The translations under genes were made by a program, and so were the position numbers. A DNA stretch of 64,000 nucleotides from Obelidium mucronatum. Lineage: Eukaryota; Chytridiomycota; Chytridiomycetes; Chytridiales; Chytriomycetaceae. Below, piece by piece: positions 42,792-53,004 of the stretch (positions are counted from its first letter, which is position 1; each line of letters opens with the position of its first letter). The DNA lies in contig JAIVFH010000059.1 in the NCBI GenBank assembly GCA_025765595.1, positions 157,469 through 221,468 on the forward strand. Reading direction: 5' to 3'. The notes under the pieces were generated by a model that did no database searches, had not been told where the DNA came from, and was given only the letters and a program-made list of their open reading frames with translations.

Positions 42792-44912
42792 TTACGTTTT
42801 TGTTAAATGTTGATTTGTGTTTTGTAGTTCAAGTCTCGCGGCGTTCGCCTTGAGGACGGTGTGGTGTAACTTTGGTTGCTTGCGGTTGGTTCGCAGAGCT
42901 TGGAGTGTCTCCGCATCAAGAGGTTTGTGTTTGACTTTTTCCATTATGTCAAGATAATTTTTAACATTTGTATCCACAGCAACGTTGTCTTGGTTGGTGA
43001 CTCTGGTAAATTCAAGACCAAGTTGCGTGGAGGTAGCGAATGTTGGTTGCGGCCACGACGGATATATAGTGGGCTTGAAGATGCAGTCTTTGAATCGAAC
43101 GAGGTGAACGCGAGCGGTTTCCAAGTCGAGGACAATGACTTGGGATGGAGTCTTGGATCCAAGGTAAATTCCCTCTTTCCGTGTTGGCTCCATTTTGCTC
43201 ACAATTTGTGTTGAAACAGGAAGGTATTTGACAGCGCATCCAAAGGGCTGGAAATGGGACGTTCGAGGACGAATTCCAGAGCTGGCGTATTCAGGACTAT
43301 CGATATCGCGGGATATAACAGGTAAGACATTGTTGATTTCTGATGCGTGTTCAAATGCGTATCCCCAATATTCTAATGGTGCTTTGCATTGATATAGAAA
43401 AGTCCTAGCCATCTTGCTCAAGGTTTGAATTGTCCGTTCGGGTCCTCCATCCATTTGGTGCTGTTCCGGTATTCCTGGCTCGAATGAGATATTGTTGAGT
43501 TCGCAATATTTCATGAATGCGGGAGATCTTCCTAGTTCTCCTGGGTCCATTCGCACCCGTTTCGTGGTAAGTTGATATTTTGTTATCGTCTTTTGATGAA
43601 GTCGTATAGCCCATACTAAAGCTTCATCTTTGTGTTCAAGTAGGGCGACGTCAGATCTTTTCGAACCATAGTCGTTCATCACAAGCGCATATGGATATTT
43701 TCCAAGATGTGGCGGTTTGATTTCAACGACGTCAAATCCAAGTTGTTCACCAGGTAAATGTTTCTTTGGATCTGACTTAAATGGTTGCTTATTTGTTTTA
43801 CAACTTTCGCAGGAATCGCATGGCATTGGCTTCGGCGGAAATTGAATTGGATGCAAGTCGCTTGAAGTATGATGACGCTGCATGTATCTGAGTCTCGCGT
43901 CACTAGCAGTGTCCAAAGATTCGGTGTCGAAGCTCATAATCCAGTAAGTCATTTAACATTTGTCGCGATGCTCTTTCTAACTGTCCTTTGCTCAATTCCC
44001 TTAGACGCATATTCTGAAGTTTGGCGGAGAGTAGCGAATGGAACTGACGCGACTGGTTGGATGGAATAGGATGATTGCGTACTGGAAGAAAAGTGGAGTC
44101 CATTTCGTTTGACGCATTGGAATAGTGGTTGATGCGGTCCCAAGTCAGACGATGGATGGGACTTAAAGATGTAACCGGGAAGTCCTCTTGAAGATTGGAA
44201 GTGGAGTCCAGCGTCTTCAAGATCATTGGTCCCGATTAGGTGAGTTACAATCTTTGGAGTGAGGCACGCGTCTTTGATTAATAACGCGTATCCATTTTCC
44301 AGAATTATAACTGCGTCTCCAGTTCCAGTAATCTGAAGTGGGGTTCCATCTTCGTCAGCGGTACCAGAGGTTCGACTACACGGAGTAAAAGAGACAAAAT
44401 AGTCCGTGGTCTTCAAGCAAGTCTTTCGGCAACCTCCATCAATGACGAAGACAAACTTGGTGTTTGTTGGCTGAAACTGGTACAAGAGTTTTGGTGTTTC
44501 CTTGATACTGGTAAGTGTTTCAGTGTTGTTGTATAATGTGAATGAATTCTTCTAATGACTTATCATTCGCGGGGGGGACTGCGTCTGGCTGTGACAAGAC
44601 CATGTTCTCATCACAGGCCCCCCCGGTGCGGAACGCCCTTTTGAGTTCGTCATAGAGTTGGTTGTAGTTGTTTGAATCCAGAATATCTTCGGGAGCTGGA
44701 TCAATCCTCGAAGGTAAGCTGAATTTGGTTTTTGATGTTGTTGTATTTGTTGATTTTGCTGATTGTTTCCATTGTAGGGCACGTTCAGCTTTGCGGAGTT
44801 GCGGTTGAATTTTTTGATGAATGATGGAATCAGGAACGGCTTTGTCTTTCCGTCGCTTCTTCTTAGTGGTAGCAGTAGTAGTTGAAGGTATTTGATTTTC
44901 ATCTTCTTCCAT
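42792..44912 (-). pseudogene. A3 protease-integrase region (frameshifted)
   Basis: Protease VIDGGC and integrase motifs (CDSCESC; FDVVEIK; MDPGELGRSP; GGPERTIQ) are present in segments 44520-44912, 43949-44485 and 42792-43952. Single-base insertions near 44541, 44091 and 43908 separate the frames. Unlike A1 and A2, it keeps the GIYLGSKTPSQV integrase C-terminal motif intact. Confidence 0.8.
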
Positions 44913-44986
44913 TTGATGTGACGCTGATGTATTGATGACTTGAGTTATAGGTGGCGCGTCAACTTCAAGTCCATCTTTCGGCCAAC

Positions 44987-46468
44987 TTAGTGCTGGCCCC
45001 GGTAAAAACCCGCAGGGACCATAGTACCCGACCCAGAAGCTAAGTTATTTGCCTGGGTATTTATAGTATTTATGGTTTGCTGATCATTGATAACTGTAGG
45101 TTGCTGCTGAAATGTAACTGTAGGTTGTTGTTGAGCAGCAGGCGGTGGTGGAAGTTGTTGTTGCGGAACCATCAGTGATTGCTGTTGATAGTAGACGGGT
45201 TGCTGCCATTGATAGTTGTCAAAAGGAGCATTGAATAATGCGTTTTGCGGCTTCGAAAGTAGTTGTTGGATCAGCGGATGTTTGACAATGTCATTGCGGA
45301 TCCTGTTTGGTGGCAGCAGCGGCTTCCCCTGAGGGAATGGAAGTAGTGCGTTGAATGCGTAGTCCTGGGACTTGAAGCATTGAACGTGAAAGTGATTGCC
45401 CCCGCAAGTTTTGCAAGGACTTGGAGGTTGTTGAGTTGTAAACTCTAAGGCGTGTAAGCGGTGAGTGGGTTGGTTACTATTAACTAGGAAATTGTCTTCC
45501 CTGATTAACGTATCCTCCCCTATTAGAGTTCCCGCCTCCACGGATTCCACTGGGTGTTCTGAGCTGGATAAGGTCCGGGGCGACCGCTCGCGTTGTTGTA
45601 ACTTCCGCGACCACGGCCTCTACCACGCCCGCGGAAACCTCCTCGCCCAGTCCCATTGGAGTTGAAAGTTGCTGCTTCCGTTGGGTTGTCCACTTCCAAG
45701 GAGCAAGGCAAAATCAGTTGCGGTCTTCTTTGGTTTGAAGCCGATGTTCTTCTCAGTCTCCAAGAGTTCTTTCAAGAGATCACTGAGGTTTGTAATTTCC
45801 AAGCTTTTGATTCTTTGAATTTGATGACCAAAAGATTGTTTGTAGAGTGCGTCAATGACATGATTAATAACTTCAGGGAGATTGACAAATGGACGGAATG
45901 CGGCATTGGTTGGATCAGCACGCATCTTGGTAAGGATGTTGGAGAATCGATTGTAGTATTCACTAATTGATTCATGTGACAGATGTTGAAGTGTAATCCA
46001 CTCTTTGATGGTTTCCTTCGTATCGGTCCTAGTCTGTGCATTGTAGTAGGTCTGGAGGTTTCGAATCCAGGTACGTGCACACTTTGTGTTTTGCTGACAA
46101 ATATTCAATAGGGCAGCGGAGATGTTCCACTTGATGATACGTTGCATCATCTTGTTGTTCGCGTAACTTCCTGGACAAGTATTTGGAGCATCAGTCAGCT
46201 GAAGAACCCATGGATCGTTCGGGTCTTCAGGATTATCCCAGACTGCAAGTTCAAGGAGTTGCGGATCAGCCGTGATTGCACCATTTGGACCGTAAGGAAC
46301 CAAGTAGTTGTTGATGTTGTCGTCGTGGGACTCTTGGTCAAGGCGAATAGTGTGGAGAACATTGTGTTGGGCTGCAACACCTTCAATATCATCAACCCAC
46401 TGGTGGAAATCGCTGATGTTATCATGATCAAGCGTAAATGTAGTCTTCAAGTTGTTGTTGGTTGTCAT
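44987..46468 (-). pseudogene. A3 gag (frameshifted)
   Basis: The N-terminal 282 codons (46468-45620) match the intact A2 Gag. One extra base near 45665 leads to an early stop. The C-terminal segment (45550-44987) continues in another frame after further extra bases near 45542 and 45485. The GGGTTTT slippery sequence before the gag stop is kept. Confidence 0.8.
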
Positions 46469-46753
46469 TTTTTGTTGAAGTCAGTAAAAATTTTGAGGCG
46501 TAGTAGTTGGGGGTTGGTTGAGTTTCAAGTGTTTCGAGTAGTAGAAAGTAGAAGTTGTTGTAGTTGAATAAACTGGTTTTAATAAGTGGTTTTAGCTGTT
46601 TGTAGTAGTAGTAGAGGCTGTAGTTGCTTTGGTAATAGCGGCTGAGGTGTTTGTGTAACAGAGAATGCTTGTACGTTCTGGCAGATTTAAGGGTTCCCTG
46701 ACTAATTGGTACAGAAAAATTTAACAGATGTTGAGTAATAAGACTTCTTAATC

Positions 46754-46895
46754 TGTTGTAGAGGGACTGGAAGCGGTGCTGGTTCTGTAGACAGGTGAGC
46801 TGATCGTTGTGGACACTAGAGAGATTTTAGAGATAATTCTTAAACTTTATTCCCAAACATGGAGCTTGCAACATGAGTTTCATGTGCCTCCAACA
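46754..46895 (-). repeat. 5' LTR of copy A3
   Basis: 142 bp, looking identical to the 3' LTR at 39819-39960 and to the A2 5' LTR. The target duplication CAAGG follows at 46896-46900. Confidence 0.9.
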
Positions 46896-47410
46896 CAAGG
46901 GAGTGGAAATTGGATAATGCGAAAAATGCCCCATAAATCGCTCCAAGATTTCCTTGATGTCTTTTGATTGGTGGATGAAGATTCCGGAGGGCACATGTTC
47001 AACTTGTATTCCGATTGTGTAGGTAATTTTTCCTAAGTCTCGCATTTTGAATTCCTTCCTAAGAGAAATCACGCCCTCATCGATAAGTGCTTCAAAGAAA
47101 TACAAGTCGTCGATGTAGATAGCCAAGTACACCGTCTTGCCATCCACAGTCTTAAAGAAGACGCACGGGTCTGCTTTCAACTGAGTGTATCCTGTTTCTT
47201 TGAGGTGAGTCGTCAACTTCTTATACCATATACGACCCACTTGTTTTAATCCGTAAAGTCCTTTTAGGAGTATCTTTATGCGTAATACTCAACAAGTCCT
47301 TTTAGGAGTTCATAGACCCTGCCCGTTCCATCGTCGTATCCGGGAAGCTGCTTCATGTAGACGGGTTCGTCGATATCGCCATACAAGTACGCGGTGCTCA
47401 CGTCGCACAT
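46896..47410 (-). pseudogene. A2 RT fragment
   Basis: RT residues from the YGDIDEPVYMKQ region through YIDDL to GHFSHYPISTPL, cut at 46896 by A3. It carries the same 38-bp insertion as A1 (about 47269-47306) and a deletion around FFEALIDEG. At 47410 it joins abruptly to integrase sequence. Confidence 0.85.
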
Positions 47411-47429
47411 GCCGCGAGCAGTTTCCAAG

Positions 47430-49208
47430 TCAAGGACAATAACTTGGGATGGAGTCTTGGATCCAAATCCCTTCTTTCCGTGTTGGCTCCATTTTGCTCA
47501 AGATTTGTGTTGATACAGGAAGATACTTGACAGCACACCCGAAGGGTTGGAAATGAGACGTTCGAGGACGAATTCCGGAGCTGGCATATTCGGGACTATC
47601 AATATCGCGGGATATAACAGGTAAGACATTGTTGATTTCTGATGCGTGTTCAAATGCATATCCCCAATATTCTAACGGTGCTTTGCATTGATATAGGAAA
47701 GTCCTAGCCATCTTGCTCAAGGTTTGAATTGTCCGTTCGGGTCCTCCATCCATTTGGTGCTGTTCCGGTATTCCTGGCTCGAATGAGATATTGTTGAGTT
47801 CGCAATATTTCATGAATGCGGGAGATCTTCCTAGTTCTCCTGGATCCATTTGCATCCGTTTTGTTGTAAGTTGATATTTTGTTATTGTCTTTTGATGAAG
47901 TCGGATGGCCCAAACTAAAGCTTCATCTTTGTGTTCAAGTAGCGCGACGTCAGATCTTTTCGAACCATAATTGTTCATCACAAGTGCGTATGGATATTTT
48001 CCAAGATGTGGCGGTTTGATTTCGACAACGTCAAATCCAAGTTGTTCCCCAGGTAGATGTTTCTTTGGATCTGACTTAAACGGTTGCTTATTTGTTTTAC
48101 AACTTTCGCAGGAATCACATGGCATTGGCTTCGGCGGAAACTGAATTGGATGCAAGTTGCTTGAAGTATGATGACGCTGCATGTATCTGAGTCTCGCGTC
48201 ACTTGCATGTCCAAAGATTCGGTGTCGAAGCTCATAATCCAGTAAGTCATTTAACATTTGACGCGATGCTCTTTCTAACTGTCCTTTGCTTAATTCCCTT
48301 AGACGCATATTCTGGAGTTTGGCTGAAAGTAGCGAATGGAACTGACGCGACTGATTGGATGGAATGGGGTGATTGCGTACTGGAAGAAAGTGGAGTCCGT
48401 TTCTTTTGATGCATTGGAATAGTGGTTGATGCGGTCCCAAGTCTGAAGATGGATGGGACTTAAAGATGTAACCGGGAAGTCCTCTTGAAGATTGGAAATG
48501 GAGTCCAGCGTCTTCAAGATCATTGGTTCCGATTAGGTGAGTTATTATCTTTGGAGTAAGGCACGCGTCTTTGATTAACAACGCGTATCCATTTTCTAGA
48601 ATTATGACTGCGTCTCCAGTTCCAGTTATCTGAAGCGGAGTTCCATCTTCGTCGGCGGTACCGGAGGTTCGGCTGCACGGAGTGAAAGAGACGAAATAAT
48701 CTGTGGTTTTCAAACAAGTCTTTCGGCAACCTCCATCGATGACGAAGACTAACTTAGTGTTTGTTGGCTGAAACTGGTACAAGAGTTTTGGTATTTCCTT
48801 GATACTGGTAAGTGTTTCAGTGTTGTTGTATAATGTGATGAATTGTTCTAATGACTTATCATTCGCAGGGGGGACTGCATCTGGCTGTGACAAGACCGTA
48901 TTCTCATCACAGGCCCCCCCGGTGCGGAATGCCCTTTTGATTTCGTCATAGAGTTGGTTGTAATTGTTTGCATCCAGAATGTCTTCGGGAGCTGGATCAA
49001 TCCTCGAAGGTAAGCTGAATTTAGTTTTTGATGTTGTTGTATTTGTTGGTTTTGCTGATTGTTTCCATTGTAGGGCACGTTCGGCTTTGCGGAGTTGTGG
49101 TTGAATGTTCTGATGAATGATAGAATCAGGAACGGCTTTTTCTTTCCGTCGCTTCTTCTTGGTGGTAGCAGTTGTAGTTGAAGGTATTTGATTTTCTTCT
49201 TCTTCCAT
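47430..49208 (-). CDS. A2 protease-integrase (C-terminally truncated)
   Basis: A continuous 592-codon frame, the best protease-integrase copy of family A here. It starts MEEEENQIPSTTTATTKKKR and is open further upstream into the gag end, in the -1 frame relative to gag. Protease has VIDGGCRKTC, where Copia proteases usually have DSG or DTG. Integrase has an HX..H/CX2C zinc site and the DDE residues (FDVVE, MDPGEL, GGPERT). The frame ends at 47430 because of a 5-bp deletion within GI(YL)GSK, which A1 shares, followed by the IN-RT deletion. It is therefore defective. Confidence 0.85.
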   Translation of the reverse strand: MEEEENQIPSTTTATTKKKRRKEKAVPDSIIHQNIQPQLRKAERALQWKQSAKPTNTTTSKTKFSLPSRIDPAPEDILDANNYNQLYDEIKRAFRTGGACDENTVLSQPDAVPPANDKSLEQFITLYNNTETLTSIKEIPKLLYQFQPTNTKLVFVIDGGCRKTCLKTTDYFVSFTPCSRTSGTADEDGTPLQITGTGDAVIILENGYALLIKDACLTPKIITHLIGTNDLEDAGLHFQSSRGLPGYIFKSHPSSDLGPHQPLFQCIKRNGLHFLPVRNHPIPSNQSRQFHSLLSAKLQNMRLRELSKGQLERASRQMLNDLLDYELRHRIFGHASDARLRYMQRHHTSSNLHPIQFPPKPMPCDSCESCKTNKQPFKSDPKKHLPGEQLGFDVVEIKPPHLGKYPYALVMNNYGSKRSDVALLEHKDEALVWAIRLHQKTITKYQLTTKRMQMDPGELGRSPAFMKYCELNNISFEPGIPEQHQMDGGPERTIQTLSKMARTFLYQCKAPLEYWGYAFEHASEINNVLPVISRDIDSPEYASSGIRPRTSHFQPFGCAVKYLPVSTQILSKMEPTRKEGIWIQDSIPSYCP

Positions 49209-49282
49209 TTGTTGTGACGCTGATGTATTGATGACTTGAGTTATAGGTGGCGCGTCAACTTCAAGTCCATCTTTCGGCCAAC

Positions 49283-50761
49283 TTAGTCCTGGCCCCGGTA
49301 AAAACCCGCAGGAACCATAGTACCAGACCCAGAAGCTAAGTTATTTGCCTGGGTATTTATAGTATTTATGGTTTGCTGATCATTGATAACTGTAGGTTGC
49401 TGCTGAAATGTAACTGTAGGTTGTTGTTGTGCAGCGGGTGGTGGTGGAAGTTGTTGTTGCGGAACCATCAGTGATTGTTGTTGGTAGTAAACGGGTTGCT
49501 GCCATTGGTAGTTGTCAAAAGGAGCATTGAATAATGCGTTTTGCGGCTTCGAAAGTAGTTGTTGGATCAGCGGATGTTTGACAATGTCATTGCGGATCCT
49601 GTTTGGTGGCAGCAGCGGCTTCCCCTGAGGGAATGGAAGTAGCGCGTTGAATGCGTAGTCCTGGGACTTGAAGCATTGAACGTGGAAGTGATTGCCCCCA
49701 CAAGTTTTGCAAGGACTTGGAGGTTGTTGAGTTGTAAACTCTAAGGCATGTAAGCGGTGAGTGGGTTGGTTACTATTAACAGGAAATTGTCTTCCCTGAT
49801 TGACGTATCCTCCCCTATTAGAGTTCCCGCCTCCACGATTCCACTGGGTGTTCTGAGCTGGATAAGGTCCGGGGCGACCGCTCGCATTATTGTAACTTCC
49901 GCGACCACGGCCTCTACCACGTCCACGGAAACCTCCTCGCCCAGTCCCATTGGAGTTGAAGTTGCTGCTTCCGTTGGGTTGTCCACTTCCAAGGAGCAGG
50001 GCAAAATCAGTTGCGGTCTTCTTTGGTTTGAAGCCGATGTTCTTCTCAGTCTCCAAGAGTTCTTTCAAGAGATCACTGAGGTTTGTAATTTCCAAGCTTT
50101 TGATTCTTTGAATTTGATGACCAAAAGATTGTTTGTAGAGTGCGTCAATGACATGATTAATAACTTCAGGGAGATTGACAAATGGACGGAATGCGGCATT
50201 GGTTGGATCAGCACGCATCTTGGTAAGGATGTTGGAGAATCGATTGTAGTATTCACTAATTGATTCATGTGACAGATGTTGAAGTGTAATCCACTCTTTG
50301 ATGGTTTCCTTCGTATCGGTCCTAGTCTGTGCATTGTAGTAGGTCTGGAGGTTTCGAATCCAGGTACGTGCACACTTTGTGTTTTGCTGACAAATATTCA
50401 ATAGGGCAGCGGAGATGTTCCACTTGATGATACGTTGCATCATCTTGTTGTTCGCGTAACTTCCTGGACAAGTATTTGGAGCATCAGTCAGCTGAAGAAC
50501 CCATGGATCGTTCGGGTCTTCAGGATTATCCCAGACTGCAAGTTCAAGGAGTTGCGGATCAGCCGTGATTGCACCATTTGGACCGTAAGGAACCAAGTAG
50601 TTGTTGATGTTGTCGTCGTGGGACTCTTGGTCAAGGCGAATAGTGTGGAGAACATTGTGTTGGGCTGCAACACCTTCAATATCATCAACCCACTGGTGGA
50701 AATCGCTGATGTTATCATGATCAAGCGTAAATGTAGTCTTCAAGTTGTTGTTGGTTGTCAT
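49283..50761 (-). CDS. A2 Gag (intact)
   Basis: 492 codons from MTTNNNLKTTFTLDHDNISD to VPAGFYRGQD. Residues 1-260 are a capsid-like helical region (WNISAALLNICQQNT; TWIRNLQTYYNAQTRTDTKE; LTKMRADPTNAAFR). An Arg-Gly box follows (GRGGFRGRGRGRGRG), then a variant zinc knuckle CKTCGGNHFHVQC (CX2CX3HX4C) and a Gln/Pro-rich C-terminus. Gag forms the particle shell; the RG box and knuckle should bind RNA. A slippery GGGTTTT lies five codons before the stop. The leader upstream is low in G. Confidence 0.9.
   Translation of the reverse strand: MTTNNNLKTTFTLDHDNISDFHQWVDDIEGVAAQHNVLHTIRLDQESHDDNINNYLVPYGPNGAITADPQLLELAVWDNPEDPNDPWVLQLTDAPNTCPGSYANNKMMQRIIKWNISAALLNICQQNTKCARTWIRNLQTYYNAQTRTDTKETIKEWITLQHLSHESISEYYNRFSNILTKMRADPTNAAFRPFVNLPEVINHVIDALYKQSFGHQIQRIKSLEITNLSDLLKELLETEKNIGFKPKKTATDFALLLGSGQPNGSSNFNSNGTGRGGFRGRGRGRGRGSYNNASGRPGPYPAQNTQWNRGGGNSNRGGYVNQGRQFPVNSNQPTHRLHALEFTTQQPPSPCKTCGGNHFHVQCFKSQDYAFNALLPFPQGKPLLPPNRIRNDIVKHPLIQQLLSKPQNALFNAPFDNYQWQQPVYYQQQSLMVPQQQLPPPPAAQQQPTVTFQQQPTVINDQQTINTINTQANNLASGSGTMVPAGFYRGQD
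49301..49307 (-). promoter_or_regulatory. Candidate -1 ribosomal frameshift site (GGGTTTT)
   Basis: In gag phase this reads G GGT TTT, fitting the X XXY YYZ rule. The pol frame is open across this point in the -1 frame and continues without a stop into the protease. It is also present in A3; A1 has AGGTTTT instead. Confidence 0.5.
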
Positions 50762-51046
50762 TTTTTGTTGAAGTCAGTAAAAATTTTGAGGCGTAGTAGT
50801 TGGGGGTTGGTTGAGTTTCAAGTGTTTCGAGTAGTAGAAAGTAGAAGTTGTTGTAGTTGAATAAACTGGTTTTAATAAGTGGTTTTAGCTGTTTGTAGTA
50901 GTAGTAGAGGCTGTAGTTGCTTTGGTAATAGCGGCTGAGGTGTTTGTGTAACAGAGAATGCTTGTACGTTCTGGCAGATTTAAGGGTTCCCTGACTAATT
51001 GGTACAGAAAAATTTAACAGATGTTGAGTAATAAGACTTCTTAATC
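50762..51046 (-). other. A2 leader between 5' LTR and gag
   Basis: On the - strand the last 150 nt are made almost only of A, C and T (CAA- and CTA-rich), predicting little structure. No TGG-type primer-binding site follows the LTR. Equivalent leaders lie at 46469-46753, at 62988-63270 and, with the LINE, at 7730-9713. Confidence 0.6.
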
Positions 51047-51188
51047 TGTTGTAGAGGGACTGGAAGCGGTGCTGGTTCTGTAGACAGGTGAGCTGATCGT
51101 TGTGGACACTAGAGAGATTTTAGAGATAATTCTTAAACTTTATTCCCAAACATGGAGCTTGCAACATGAGTTTCATGTGCCTCCAACA
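51047..51188 (-). repeat. 5' LTR of copy A2
   Basis: 142 bp; it looks identical to both A3 LTRs. A gene fragment begins directly to its right. Confidence 0.9.
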
Positions 51189-52977
51189 TTCAGGTCAAGA
51201 ATGCTCTTGGAAGACAGAGATAATATATTACTTGAAATTGAAACATTCAAAAGACGCTTAAGAGCAAGTCTAAAAAGGAAATTTGAATTTCTCCCAACAT
51301 GTGCACTTAACAGTGACAACAGTATATGGGCGATTCTTGATATAGATAAAAGGCTTCAAACTCCTGATGTAGAAAAAATGAAATTTCTCAGAGTGTATCA
51401 CCGTGATCCAAGCATCAATCAAGGATATAATTATAAGAGTAATATAGTTTATTTACCCCCAGCTAAGTAATTAAGTTAGTACATAGTTTACTTTTATATT
51501 TAAGGCTTAGGGTTAAGATTTGAGCCAAGTTTAAAAAGTTAAATAGGACAAAAATAAATTATTTTATCTATCTGTTTAATGATTTTATTTTTAAACATTT
51601 AATGACCCAAGAATTGTCAGATTGTTGTATTGATATTGAAGAAGGACCAGATGGACCTACTCATATGATACTGACTAGAAATGGAGTCACTACAAAGTAC
51701 TTTTTAAATCCTGTAAGCTCCTTACTAGTGGTATGGGCTTTCTGATCATGGCCTACTCCAATCTAACCATGGCCAAAACACAAACAATCAACTAGCATCC
51801 TATGTTAGTCTCAACCAACTCCAATCACTCTATCCAAAATTTAACATCTATCAGATCTAATATCCTCTATGAGGTAAGCAATCTAGGAGCTACAACAGCA
51901 GCTAGATCAGTTCTGCTTGTACCATTGGATTTACAAACTGATCTATCCACATTGGCACAGCAACAACAAACAACCACAGCCACAGTCCCTAAACCCACTT
52001 CAGAAAAAACTTTAAATACCACAACTATTGTTTCATCCAACCATATAACAATTTATGATTATTTATTACATCAAGCAAATGACAACAAAAATTCTATTGA
52101 CACTCTAAAAAGGGAGTTATCAACACAAGAAAAAAAACTATTTATCTTCTTAGAAGAAACCAGAAAGAATGGAGTATCTATGAGTGAAGTGGAGCAGCAA
52201 ATCGGTTTTTGTAATAGATCATTATCACAAATGGAATCTAAAATCATAGAATTGGAAGAATGGTCTAGAATAGGTAGTCACAGATATTTATCATTTACTT
52301 TCTAATTTTCTATTGTAGATACCAAACGAAAAAACAATACACTTTTAACAAAACACTCTTTAAGCTTGAAAATAAAAAAAAAGAATACAGAGCCCCTTCT
52401 CAAAACCACTGAAAGCAATTTAGTCACAAAGGAAGTCCAAAAAAAAATTGATGCACTTATAAAAATAGTCAAAGGTATGAGATTTATCAATTACTTCTCT
52501 CACTATTGATTAGAACAGGAAAAAATGTTTCTTGTTGGATATTCACACTGTAGAAATACTTGCTACTTGACATCACTGCTACAAGGCCTTTATGTCATTT
52601 ATCTTTCATGCCCTCAGTTTCAAATTTACCAGCATCAAAATCAAGTATTTGGGATCATGTCTCATCACACACTCAGAGATTGGATTATTCATGTACAGCA
52701 AATGTATCTTCATAATATGTATGGAAACCCAAAAAAAGGGTTTAAGCGTATGCTTGATGCTCCTTCTACTCTTTCCAAATATGATATGAAATCTCAAGAT
52801 TCTATTTTTTGCAAATTATTTCTCTTTAAAGTGTTACAACTTCGTTTGTGTGGTGACTATATTCATGAAGAACAATTAACCTATACCTGCCAAGTCTTTG
52901 TAAGTTCTTCTAATTACTCCACTTAACTAAAGTTAAACTTTTCTAGGCCCTCAATGATGACATCCAAAAAGCTCAGA
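51189..52977 (+). pseudogene. Ubiquitin-specific-protease-like gene fragment
   Basis: Several exons can be traced. The first open stretch is 51189-51470. An exon about 51600-51713 joins through a GTAAGC...AACTAG intron to 51796-52274. Another intron (GTAGTC...TTGTAG) leads to about 52319-52475. A further one (GTATGA...GATTAG) leads to the exon from about 52515. That exon reads RNTCYLTSLLQGLY, close to the Cys box (GxxNxGNTCYxNSLLQ) of C19 ubiquitin hydrolases. A coiled-coil-like region precedes it. The 3' part is missing: a SINE starts at about 52978 and the His box is not seen. The left end abuts the A2 LTR. It is probably a broken host gene; a resemblance to Ubp2 is possible but weak. Confidence 0.5.
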
Positions 52978-53004
52978 GTCAGGGTTCTTTACTCATGAGG
53001 GAAG
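52978..53004 (-). mobile_element. SINE copy S2, 3' part (split)
   Basis: It carries the AGGGTTCTTTACTCATGAGG end of the SINE. The remainder is at 61198-61330 on the other side of Copia-B. The repeated GGAAG (53000-53004 and 61198-61202) is the Copia-B target duplication. Confidence 0.8.

Larger units (their letters stand above)
39819..46895 (-). mobile_element. Copia family A copy A3 (full length, inserted in A2)
   Basis: A 7077-bp complete element with two 142-bp LTRs (39819-39960 and 46754-46895) that look identical, a 5-bp target duplication CAAGG and a polypurine tract next to the 3' LTR (39961-39969 on the + strand reads CTTCCCCTC). RT-RNase H is intact. Gag and PR-IN carry about six single-base insertions compared with A2 (near 43908, 44091, 44541, 45485, 45542, 45665). 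The pairing of identical LTRs with such lesions is discussed in the findings. Confidence 0.9.
38866..51188 (-). mobile_element. Copia family A copy A2 (outer, split by A3)
   Basis: The element lies on the - strand. Its 5' LTR is at 51047-51188, then leader, gag (49283-50761), PR-IN (47430-49208) and RT pieces (46896-47410). After the A3 insertion (39819-46895) the RT-RNase H remainder continues at 38866-39818. The 3' end is lost: the 3' region is cut near 38866, so no 3' LTR or target duplication can be assigned. About 1 kb between the integrase end and mid-RT is deleted at about 47410. The A3 insertion is proven by the CAAGG duplication (39814-39818 and 46896-46900). Confidence 0.9.

Noticed and set aside
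51102..51470. 122-codon frame running from the A2 LTR into the USP-like fragment
   Set aside because: The first part is reverse LTR sequence. Only the portion after 51188 belongs to the gene fragment.
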